Below, in pieces: positions 30,201-36,605 of a stretch of DNA of 64,000 nt. The notes under the pieces were generated by a model. It had not been told where the DNA came from, ran no database searches, and was given only the letters and a program-made list of their open reading frames with translations. The stretch's first letter is position 1, and every line of letters begins with the position of its first letter. Made by a program: the position numbers and the translations under genes. Source of the stretch: Cyclobacterium jeungdonense (GTDB taxonomy: Bacteria; Bacteroidota; Bacteroidia; Cytophagales; Cyclobacteriaceae); NCBI RefSeq assembly GCF_010994275.1, contig NZ_WMCD01000001.1:1116001-1180000 (forward strand). The letters are read 5' to 3'.

Positions 30201-32105
30201 TGTTTCTGTCGCAATAGCTGTTTCCAGTGCAGTATCTGCGGCTTGTCTTTCGCTCGACTCCGTGGCCAGGTCGGCGACAATCCCGGCTTCTGCAGCTTCA
30301 GCCCGGTCGGTTTCGGCCGTAATGGCCAGGTCTAAATTGGTATCGGCCGCCTGGTTGGCGCTGCTTTCAGCAGCCAGGTCAGAAGACAATTGGTTCTCTA
30401 CTCCTTCCGCACGGATTGTTTCTGTTGCTATGGCTGCCTCCAGTACGCCTTCCGCAGCCAGCGCCCGGTTAATTTCTTCATTCAGCGCCGTCTGATTGCC
30501 CGAGGCCGCGGCATCCACGTAATCCTTTACCGCTTTGGCACTGGTGTATTTGATATCCGATTCTCCGTCCGTGGTAATGTCGGTGGACTTATTGGCGAGG
30601 TCTTCTTTTTCGGATTCTGCAGCCTGGGCACGAGCTGTTTCGCTGGCAATGGCGGTTTCCAGACTGGCATCATTTGCCATTCTTTCGGCCGTTTCCGTGT
30701 CCAGGACGGTTGCAAGCGTGATATCTGCGGATTTTCTTTCGGTCGTTTCGCTGGTCAGCGCGGTTTCCAAGGTGGCATCTCCGGATGCTCGTGCCGCTGT
30801 TTCGGTAGTCAGATCGGCAATAATAGTTGCTTCTGCTCCTTCAGCACGGGAGGTTTCTGTCGCAATAGCTGTTTCCAGTGCAGTATCTGCGGCTTGTCTT
30901 TCGCTCGACTCCGTGGCCAGGTCGGCGACAATCCCGGCTTCTGCAGCTTCAGCCCGGTCGGTTTCGGCCGTAATGGCCAAGTCTAAATTGGTATCGGCCG
31001 CCTGCCTTGCGCTGCTTTCACTGGCCAGGTCAGAAGACAATTGGTTCTCTGCTCCTTCTGCACGGATTGTTTCTGTTGCTATGGCTGCCTCCAGTACCCC
31101 TTCCGCAGCAGTCGCCCGGTTAATTTCTTCATTCAGCGCCGTCTGGTTACCAGAAGCCGAGGCATCCACGTAATCCTTTACCGCTTTGGCACTGGTGTAT
31201 TTGATATCTGATTCTCCGTCCGTGGTAATGTCGGTGCTTTTATTGGACAGATCCTCTTTTTCTGCTTCGGCAGCCTGAGCACGGGCGGTTTCAGTCGCAA
31301 TGACGGTTTCCAGACTGGCATCATTTGCCATTCTTTCGGTCGTTTCGGTGGTCAGCGCGGATTCCAAGGTGGCATCTCCGGATGCTCGTGCCGCCGTTTC
31401 GGTGGTTAGATCGGCAATAATAATTGCTTCTGCTCCTTCCGCACGGGAGGTTTCTGTCGCAATAGCTGTTTCCAGTGCAGTATCTGCGGCTTGTCTTTCA
31501 CTCGACTCCGTGGCCAGGTCGGCGACAATCCCAGCTTCTGCAGCTTCAGCCCGCTCGGTTTCGGCCGTAATGGAAGTGGAAAGGGTTTCCTCCGCCAAAA
31601 ATGCTCTGGCCGCTTCTTCAGTTAAATCATCAAGTGCCGCCTTATCATTAAGTAGAGATGCTATTTTGGGTAGGGTTACGTAGGGCAATAACATGGATGC
31701 CGTGTCTTCCAAAGTCAAATAGTTCGGAACATTTTCCAAATCTTCAAATTGTCCGGAAAGGGCAACAGCAGCCAAATCAGGCTTGTTTAAAATGGCAGCC
31801 GCACCGGCGCTGGCCTCCCAATCGGGATTTACATTTTCCCCTGCTTTTAATAATATCCAGGATATCCCATCAAAATAATAGAATCCGGATTCCTTATCCG
31901 TTTGAAAAATCAATAAACCTGTCGCCGGATTCGGTAATTTATTTCGTTGAGCTTCGACTAACCGCGGAATAAGCAACCCCTTATCGGTAGATTGTATTTC
32001 CAAAGCGGCAGAGGTATGAGGACTTTCTGTACCAATCCCAACTTGAGCAAAGACGAATTGTAAATTCGCTGCCAGTAGAAAAAATACCAATAAAATTCTT
32101 TTCAT
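24213..32105 (-). CDS. Giant repetitive fibre protein (coiled-coil stalk, tail-fibre-like and YadA-head modules)
   Basis: A 2630-residue secreted protein. I chose the ATG at 32103-32105 (MKRILLVFFLLAANLQFVFA) because it gives a clean signal peptide. Residues ~20-95 form the Bacteroidota fibre N-domain (VGIGTESPHTSAALEIQST...GFYYFDGISW). Residues ~190-1985 are nine 217-residue super-repeats built from 18-residue units plus one 55-residue linker. Then come two phage tail-fibre-like modules (SGTPTAPTAEAGTNTTQIAT at ~2045; a second at ~2290) that flank a DUF1566-like domain (WFLPSKEEIFEMVQNRG, YWSSTESGSNAW; ~2095-2260). Next are YadA/Hia-head repeats (GSTAMGASTTAS and similar; ~2375-2460) and a small C-terminal beta domain ending in IQCDYYY. 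There is no YadA barrel and no T9SS domain. It probably forms a trimeric surface fibre. Confidence 0.85.
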   Translation of the reverse strand: MKRILLVFFLLAANLQFVFAQVGIGTESPHTSAALEIQSTDKGLLIPRLVEAQRNKLPNPATGLLIFQTDKESGFYYFDGISWILLKAGENVNPDWEASAGAAAILNKPDLAAVALSGQFEDLENVPNYLTLEDTASMLLPYVTLPKIASLLNDKAALDDLTEEAARAFLAEETLSTSITAETERAEAAEAGIVADLATESSERQAADTALETAIATETSRAEGAEAIIIADLTTETAARASGDATLESALTTETTERMANDASLETVIATETARAQAAEAEKEDLSNKSTDITTDGESDIKYTSAKAVKDYVDASASGNQTALNEEINRATAAEGVLEAAIATETIRAEGAENQLSSDLASESSARQAADTNLDLAITAETDRAEAAEAGIVADLATESSERQAADTALETAIATETSRAEGAEATIIADLTTETAARASGDATLETALTSETTERKSADITLATVLDTETAERMANDASLETAIASETARAQAAESEKEDLANKSTDITTDGESDIKYTSAKAVKDYVDAAASGNQTALNEEINRALAAEGVLEAAIATETIRAEGVENQLSSDLAAESSANQAADTNLDLAITAETDRAEAAEAGIVADLATESSERQAADTALETAIATETSRAEGAEATIIADLTSETAARASGDATLETGLTSETTERKSADITLATALDTETAERIANDATLETAIATETARAQAVEAEKEDLSNKSTDITTDGGSDIKYTSAKAVKDYVDASASGNQTALNEEINRATAAEGVLEAAIATETIRAEGAENQLSADLATESSARQAADTNLDLAITAETDRAEAAEAGIVANLATESSERQAADTALETAIATETSRAEGAEATIIADLTTETAERKSADITLATVLDTETAERMANDASLETAIASETARAQAAESEKEDLANKSTDIITDGESDIKYTSAKAVKDYVDASASGNQTALNEEINRALAAEGVLEAVIATETNRAEGAESQLTADLVSESSARQAADTNLDLAITAETDRAEAAEAGIVADLATESSERQAADTALETAILTETSRAEGAEATIIADLTTETAARASGDATLETALTTETTERKSADTTLATALDTETAERIANDATLETAIGTETARAQAAEAEKEDLANKSTDITTDGESDIKYTSAKAVKDYVDAAASGNQTALNEEINRALAAEGVLDAAIETETTRAKGAENQLSADLATESSARQAADTNLDLAITAETDRAEAAEAGIVADLATESSERQAADTALETAIATETSRAEGAEATIIAALTTETAARASGDATLETGLTSETTERKSADITLATALDTETAERIANDATLETAIGTETARAKAAEAEKEDLSNKSTDITTDGESDIKYTSAKAVKDYVDASASGNQTALNEEINRALAAEGVLDAAIETETTRAKGAENQLSADLATESSARQAADTNLDLAITAETDRAEAAEAGIVADLATESSERQAADTALETAIATETIRAEGAEATIIADLTTETAARATGDATLETALTTETTERMANDASLETVIATETARAQAAEAEKEDLSNKSTDITTDGESDIKYTSAKAVKDYVDASASGNQTALNEEINRALAAEGVLDAAIATETIRAEGAESQLTADLASESSARQAADTNLDLAITAETDRAEAAEAGIVADLATESSERQAADTALETAIATETSRAEGAEATIIADLTTETAARASGDATLETALTSETTERKFADITLATALDTETAERIANDATLETAIGTETARAQAAEAEKEDLANKSTDITTDGESDIKYTSAKAVKDYVDASASGNQTALNEEINRATAAEGVLEAAIATETIRAEGAENQLSADLASESSARQAADTNLDLAITAEADRAEAAEAGIVADLATESSERQAADTALETAIATETSRAEGAEATIIADLTSETTERTANDATLETAIGTETARAQAAEAEKENLANKSTDITTDGESDIKYTSAKAVKDYVNLQLNPVLIKTAAIIGGAGLNADGSYSASSSANYIAGVSSLSQADQVLDVIIKENKDLINLKAPLASPALSGTPTAPTAEAGTNTTQIATTEFVTAANAINASGISGLETVIYDGIAAQTLSIGDFVEGGVVFWVDPSDNTKGLVCAVEDQSTGIQWYNGSNITTGATGTEIGTGAGNTIAIIAAQGATEINYAAGLARAYNGGGFTDWFLPSKEEIFEMVQNRGIINATAGANGGSNFSDGSTSYWSSTESGSNAWAVFFGNAHQSVFGKADARRVRAVRAISKSATSSLTAITAEQAAQNTAIDLKANIASPTFTGTPTLPTGTIAVTQTAGNNTTAVATTEFVTTAITRVDAAGLVSITEGENTGYRRADADAANYGDIGLGAVDLSLSDGPHSEYGATGYASVAMGEYTISSEYGSTAMGASTTASAFGSTAMGRDTNASGYTSTAMGRSTIASGYSSTAMGVSTTASAPVSVAMGYFTTASDYGSLVLGQYNNTGSVATSATAFSTSAPALVIGNGTSSTDKNDAFVVDFSGNVTASGTLTAGDVTYTGTDGTTGQILTTDGSGNTSWVAPAAAIREVADEFSATTSQTSFTLTQAPSVNSKVKMYVNGIRISNTAYSISGSTLTYMAANNGNYALTTGDRIQCDYYY
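26165..31530 (-). repeat. Nine nested super-repeats (651 bp full unit, 54-bp sub-unit) inside the fibre gene
   Basis: A shared anchor in the linker recurs near 31172, 30521, 29869, 29274, 28622, 27971, 27374, 26724 and 26180. Intervals are about 651, 652, 595, 652, 651, 597, 650 and 544 bases. Full units are 217 codons: nine 18-residue units plus a 55-residue linker beginning ED(L)xNKSTDITTDG. The short intervals correspond to loss of exactly one 54-bp unit, or two in the last copy. Copies are nearly identical at DNA level, so assembly and recombination artefacts are possible. Confidence 0.9.
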
Positions 32106-32549
32106 TTGGACTGTAATTAATAGCGTTTTCAAAAAGTGATTGCTCTCAGACTAAAAATGAAAGTGGGCACTCGTTTACAAATGAGTCGATTTAAATATCC
32201 CTAAGCAAAAAGGAAATGTCTCAATTTGTGAATATGAAACAACAAGACAATAAGTAGCTTTTTTAAGGAAGTATAATACAAAAATCCGACTTTAAAATAT
32301 TCGTAAAATAATATTTTTTACAGGTGCTTGAATAAGATAATAAAGAAAATCACTTTTAATTTGAACTTGCTTTTCGACTTTAGGATGATTACCCGTCGAA
32401 TTATGACGCATAAAATCCCCTTCCTGAAAAAGAAAAATTTCTGAAATATTACTTCAACCAATGATTCCGCCCCTCCAAAAGTCAAACAGTGGAATTGGTA
32501 TATATAGATTAACCAAACCTATTAGTTCCTACCTTTAAATCAGCGAAAA
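32106..32549. other. AT-rich intergenic region upstream of the fibre gene
   Basis: These 444 bases hold no protein-like frame. For the minus-strand fibre gene, a possible promoter reads, on the minus strand, TTTG (32206-32209), a 20-base spacer and CTCATTTG (32178-32185). The -7 element matches only its TTTG half, so support is weak. Confidence 0.35.
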
Positions 32550-35498
32550 TTATCGCTTCAATGCTTCAAATAAAATTTCCACCGGATGCAGGGCCTTTCT
32601 TCCCGTGCCATCTGCAATTTGATGCCGGCAACTGGTACCCGGGGCAGCGATCAGGGTATCTTCGTTTGAATCCCGGACTGCCGGAAACAAAACCATTTCG
32701 CCTATCTGCATGCTCAGCTTATAATGCTCTTTTTCATACCCAAAAGACCCTGCCATGCCGCAACAGCCGGACGGGATGACGTTTACCTTATAATTTGTAG
32801 GAAGTTCTAGTATCTTTTTGGAATAATTGACCGATGAAAGTGCCTTTTGATGGCAATGCCCGTGCAGGTGGACATATTTAGGTTCCGAGGTAAAATCTTC
32901 CGGACTAATATTTCCAGCAATGATTTCCTTGGCCAAAAATTCATCCACCATTTCACAGTGAAATTTAAGAGATTTGGCTTTTTCCCGAAGACCTTTAGTT
33001 ACCAAGCGAGGATATTCATCCCGGAAACTTAAAATAGCTGAAGGTTCCAAACCGATCAGAGGACTATCGGCATTTACCAGGTCAGAGAAAAGCGAAACAT
33101 TCTTCTCGGCCATTTTCTGGGCGTAATCCAGCAAGCCTTTGGAAATGGCTCCCCTCCCACTTTCTGCGTGATCTACCAGTTTCACCTCATAGCCCAATCG
33201 TCGTAATAGGGTAATGGCCTTAATTCCGGTAGCTGTATCGTTATGATTGGTAAACTCATCACAGAAAAAATACAACGATTTGAAAATAGGCTTACCGGAT
33301 AGCTTGCTGTACTCCATTTTGTACCAATTTCTTAGCGACTGCTTGCTGATGGTAGGCAGGTTGCGCTCGGAAGCCACTCCAAGAAATTTTTTCAATCCTC
33401 CTCCGAAAAAGGCGTTGGTGAGGAAAAAATTTGAAATTCCCGGTATGCTGCTTCCCAGGCCATTCAATTTATTGATATAGGCAAAAGCCCTGGACCGCAA
33501 GGGCACTCCGTTTGCTTTTTGGTATTGGTATTGAAATTCCGCTTTTAAGGTGGACATATCCACATTTGAAGGACATTCCGAAGTACAGCCCTTGCAGGAA
33601 AGACAAAGGTCCATAACTTCTTTAATTTCCGGGTGATCAAAGGGGTTTTCCTTTTGGCTGTTGGTCAAAAATTCGCGTAAGGTATTGGCACGGCCCCGGG
33701 TGGTGTCCTTTTCATACCGGGTGGCCTGGTAACTGGGGCACATGGTGCCTCCACCGGAATTCGGTAATTTCCGGCAATCCCCCGAACCGTTGCATTTTTC
33801 TGCCATACGCAAAATACCTCCCACGTTACTAAAATCAAACTTAGTAGGGAAGTCCGGTGTTTTCATTTCCGGTTCGTAGCGCAGGGAAGTATTCATGGGC
33901 GGTGCGTCCACTATCTTTCCAGGATTAAAAATCCCCTTGGGGTCCCAGGTTGCCTTTACTCTTTTAAACAGGTCGTAATTCTCTTGTCCTACCATCATGG
34001 GAATAAATGCAGCCCTAACCCTTCCGTCACCATGTTCACCGCTCAGGGATCCCCTGTATTTTTTTACCAGTTTGGCGCTTGCTTCACTTATCTGGTAAAA
34101 TTCTTCCACATCTTTGGCCTTTTTAAGGTCGAGTATGGGCCGAAGATGAATCTCACCGGCACCCGCATGGGCATAATAAACCGGCTCCTGCCCAAATTCC
34201 TTAATGATCTCTGCAAACTCATCGATGTAATCTGCCAGGTCTTCGATAGCCACCGCCGTGTCTTCGATACAGGCAACCGCTTTTTTGTCTCCTGGAATAT
34301 TAGCAAGCAAACCCAATCCAGCACTTCTAAGTTGCCAGGCACTGTCTGTCCGATCCGGACCTATTACCGGAAAGGCATATCCCAAACCTGCTTGTTTTAA
34401 CGCATCCACAAACACAAGTCCTTTTGCCCTGGCTTCTTCGATATCTCTTCCCCTGAATTCCACCATAAGTATGGCTTTGGGGTCGCCTTCGACAAAATCG
34501 CGATTTCTGCTTTGTTCCACGTTTTCTTTGGTACAGTCCAGAATGATTTTGTCCATCAACTCCACCGCCGTTGGGCTTTGTTTCATCGCCACCTGTGCGG
34601 CTTTCATGCTCTCGTGGATGCTTTCAAAATGGGCAGCCACGACAATATCAAACGGTTCTGGCAACCGATCCAGGTGGATCTTGATTTCGGTGGTTATGGC
34701 CAGGGTACCCTCGGAGCCGCAAAGCAACTTACAAAAATCAAAAGGATTAGGGGAGTCCGAAAAAAGCTGGGTTTCCAGCAGGTAATCCACTGCATACCCT
34801 GTATTTCTACGATGAATACTGGCCTTCGGAAAGTGCTCCCGTATATTTTTCTGGATCTCAGGTTTCTCAAGTTCCTCACGAATATGCCGGTACAAGGCCC
34901 CCTCCATGTTATCCTGTTTGCACTTTAGTTCAAAATCTGAAGGCGTCAGGGATTTGAAAACCGCCTCGCTGCCATCACTGAGTAAAACCTTTAGTTCCAG
35001 TACGTGTTCACGGGTGCTTCCATAAACGATAGAAGTAGTCCCGCAGCTATTGTTTCCCACCATTCCCCCTATCATGGCCCGGGTAGCCGTGCTGGTAATG
35101 GGACTAAAAAAATACCCGTGTTCTTTGAGGTAATTATTCAATTCGTTCCGTACCACGCCGGGCTGTACACGAATCCAACCCTCATTTTTATTGAATTCGA
35201 TTGCTTGATTCATGTATTTGGAAACATCTACTACGATCCCTTCTCCTACGCACTGACCTGCCAGTGAGGTACCTGCCGTGCGTGGAATCAGAGAAGTTCC
35301 CTGATCCGTAGCAAAGCGAATCAATTTTTTTAGGTCATCGGTATTTTTGGGCAAAGCAACTGCCAGGGGTAAGGAACGGTACACGGAGGCATCCGTGGCG
35401 TATAAGGTTCTCATCAAACTGTCAAAATGCAATTCTCCGTCCAGTTCTCTGGCCAATTCTTTCAAAAGCGGGGTAAAATCCTTTTTCGTAATACTCAT
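32550..35498 (-). CDS. FAD-binding and (Fe-S)-binding oxidoreductase, YdiJ/D-2-hydroxyacid dehydrogenase type (paralogue)
   Basis: A 982-residue protein with the same architecture as the one at 4964-7849. It has the FAD loop IPRTAGTSLAGQCVG, the FAD C-terminal motif SGEHGDGRVRAA and the YdiJ bridge CNGSGDCR...GGGTMCPSYQATR...TRGRANTLR. The 4Fe-4S motif is CLSCKGCTSECPSN, and the CCG module near the end reads VIPSGCCGMAGSFGYE. The first CCG half reads HAESGRG rather than VGCCQRP, so the first CC pair is missing. The bridge is closer to the E. coli YdiJ form than that of the other copy. It is cytosolic or peripheral and probably oxidises a D-2-hydroxyacid. Confidence 0.92.
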   Translation of the reverse strand: MSITKKDFTPLLKELARELDGELHFDSLMRTLYATDASVYRSLPLAVALPKNTDDLKKLIRFATDQGTSLIPRTAGTSLAGQCVGEGIVVDVSKYMNQAIEFNKNEGWIRVQPGVVRNELNNYLKEHGYFFSPITSTATRAMIGGMVGNNSCGTTSIVYGSTREHVLELKVLLSDGSEAVFKSLTPSDFELKCKQDNMEGALYRHIREELEKPEIQKNIREHFPKASIHRRNTGYAVDYLLETQLFSDSPNPFDFCKLLCGSEGTLAITTEIKIHLDRLPEPFDIVVAAHFESIHESMKAAQVAMKQSPTAVELMDKIILDCTKENVEQSRNRDFVEGDPKAILMVEFRGRDIEEARAKGLVFVDALKQAGLGYAFPVIGPDRTDSAWQLRSAGLGLLANIPGDKKAVACIEDTAVAIEDLADYIDEFAEIIKEFGQEPVYYAHAGAGEIHLRPILDLKKAKDVEEFYQISEASAKLVKKYRGSLSGEHGDGRVRAAFIPMMVGQENYDLFKRVKATWDPKGIFNPGKIVDAPPMNTSLRYEPEMKTPDFPTKFDFSNVGGILRMAEKCNGSGDCRKLPNSGGGTMCPSYQATRYEKDTTRGRANTLREFLTNSQKENPFDHPEIKEVMDLCLSCKGCTSECPSNVDMSTLKAEFQYQYQKANGVPLRSRAFAYINKLNGLGSSIPGISNFFLTNAFFGGGLKKFLGVASERNLPTISKQSLRNWYKMEYSKLSGKPIFKSLYFFCDEFTNHNDTATGIKAITLLRRLGYEVKLVDHAESGRGAISKGLLDYAQKMAEKNVSLFSDLVNADSPLIGLEPSAILSFRDEYPRLVTKGLREKAKSLKFHCEMVDEFLAKEIIAGNISPEDFTSEPKYVHLHGHCHQKALSSVNYSKKILELPTNYKVNVIPSGCCGMAGSFGYEKEHYKLSMQIGEMVLFPAVRDSNEDTLIAAPGTSCRHQIADGTGRKALHPVEILFEALKR

Positions 35499-35587
35499 GG
35501 CCCAAAAATAGAACAGTTAAGGCTAGGAATGAATAGCTGTCAGGGATTTTATTTCAGAATGAATGGGTGCGAATCAAATATGGTTCC

Positions 35588-35595
35588 TATTTTTG
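35588..35595 (+). promoter_or_regulatory. Candidate -7 element TATTTTTG
   Basis: TATTTTTG fits TAnnTTTG and lies 38 bases before the chosen ATG of the kinase gene at 35634, but no TTG is well placed upstream. It favours the 35634 start over the longer frame from 35427, which would begin upstream of this box inside the divergent neighbour. Confidence 0.4.
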
Positions 35596-35633
35596 AAATA
35601 GTAAGCAACATTCGAAACCTACGAACGCCATCC

Positions 35634-36605
35634 ATGCTGTTAAGCGAACCAATAGACCAATATCAAATTGACCATTTACGTAAAAAGGGTTTGATCCATC
35701 CGGACGAAACAATACTTAGTAGTGGAAAAGCCGGTGAAGGAAACATGAACGTTACACTGGCCGTAAGGACCGATAAACGGACCCTGATATTGAAACAATC
35801 AAGGCCTTTCGTCGCCAAATACCCCCAGGTCCCTGCACCGCCTGAGCGAACCGGGATTGAATTCAGGTATTACCAGTGCCTGGCCAGTAACCAGAAATTG
35901 GCAAATTACGCTCCAATAGTACTGGGATTTGACCGGGATCACTGGATTCTGGCCATGGAGTTTATTGAACAGGGGACAGACTTTCTGGGGCTTTATAAGA
36001 ATTCTACCCTGTTTACAGAGGAGTTGGCTGAAGAATTGCTTCATTATTTAAAGGAGCTGCACGGTTTGCCAAAACCGGACTTCCCCGATAACATGGCCAT
36101 GCGAATCTTGAACCACCAGCATATTTTTGAACTTCCATTTAAGGAAGAAAATGGATTTGATCTGGATGGTGTCCAACCGGGCTTGCAGGAATTATCCCAA
36201 ATAGTAAAAACGGACAGGACCCTAATAGACAAAATCGGCTCTCTGGGAGAAAGGTACCTTTCTCCTGGTAAACACCTGATCCACGGAGATTTTTATCCCG
36301 GAAGCTGGCTCTCCAGCCCCAAAGGATTGAAAGTCATTGACACGGAGTTTGCCTATTTAGGGGATCCTGAGTTTGATCTTGGAGTCATGTTGGCACATCT
36401 GAAAATGGCACGGGTACCCAAAAACGGTATTAATCATATCGTCCAACAATATCCCTTAGAAAAATCTTTACTGGCCGCCTTCACCGGCGTTGAAATTCTC
36501 CGCAGGCTTTTTGGACTGGCCCAATTGCCACTGGATTTATCTCTGGTAGAAAAAGAAAAATTAGCAAAACACGCCATCCAACTTATCTTTCATGAACAAT
36601 TTTAA
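35634..36605 (+). CDS. Phosphotransferase family protein, methylthioribose kinase-like
   Basis: A 323-residue protein kinase-like fold. I chose the ATG at 35634 (MLLSEPIDQYQ); the frame is open back to 35427 but that part overlaps the divergent FAD gene. The N-lobe has a Gly-rich loop (GKAGEGNMNVTLAVRT) and the ATP-binding Lys in TLILKQSRPF. The catalytic loop reads LIHGDFYPGSWL, with Ser in the usual Asn position, as in MtnK (HGDxHTGS). The metal-binding motif is VIDTEFAYLGDPEFDLG. These features point to 5-methylthioribose kinase or a related sugar kinase. No other methionine-salvage gene is nearby, so the substrate is uncertain. It overlaps the next gene by 14 bases. Confidence 0.78.
   Translation: MLLSEPIDQYQIDHLRKKGLIHPDETILSSGKAGEGNMNVTLAVRTDKRTLILKQSRPFVAKYPQVPAPPERTGIEFRYYQCLASNQKLANYAPIVLGFDRDHWILAMEFIEQGTDFLGLYKNSTLFTEELAEELLHYLKELHGLPKPDFPDNMAMRILNHQHIFELPFKEENGFDLDGVQPGLQELSQIVKTDRTLIDKIGSLGERYLSPGKHLIHGDFYPGSWLSSPKGLKVIDTEFAYLGDPEFDLGVMLAHLKMARVPKNGINHIVQQYPLEKSLLAAFTGVEILRRLFGLAQLPLDLSLVEKEKLAKHAIQLIFHEQF

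Noticed and set aside
26302..31683. Many long plus-strand open frames rich in Ala, Ser and Val opposite the fibre repeats
   Set aside because: They are antisense shadows of the repeat, recur with its period, and exist only because the repeat has no codons whose complement is a stop.
24213..32105. The possibility that the fibre gene belongs to a prophage because of its tail-fibre-like modules
   Set aside because: No capsid, tail, integrase or lysis genes surround it, and it has a signal peptide and secreted partners.
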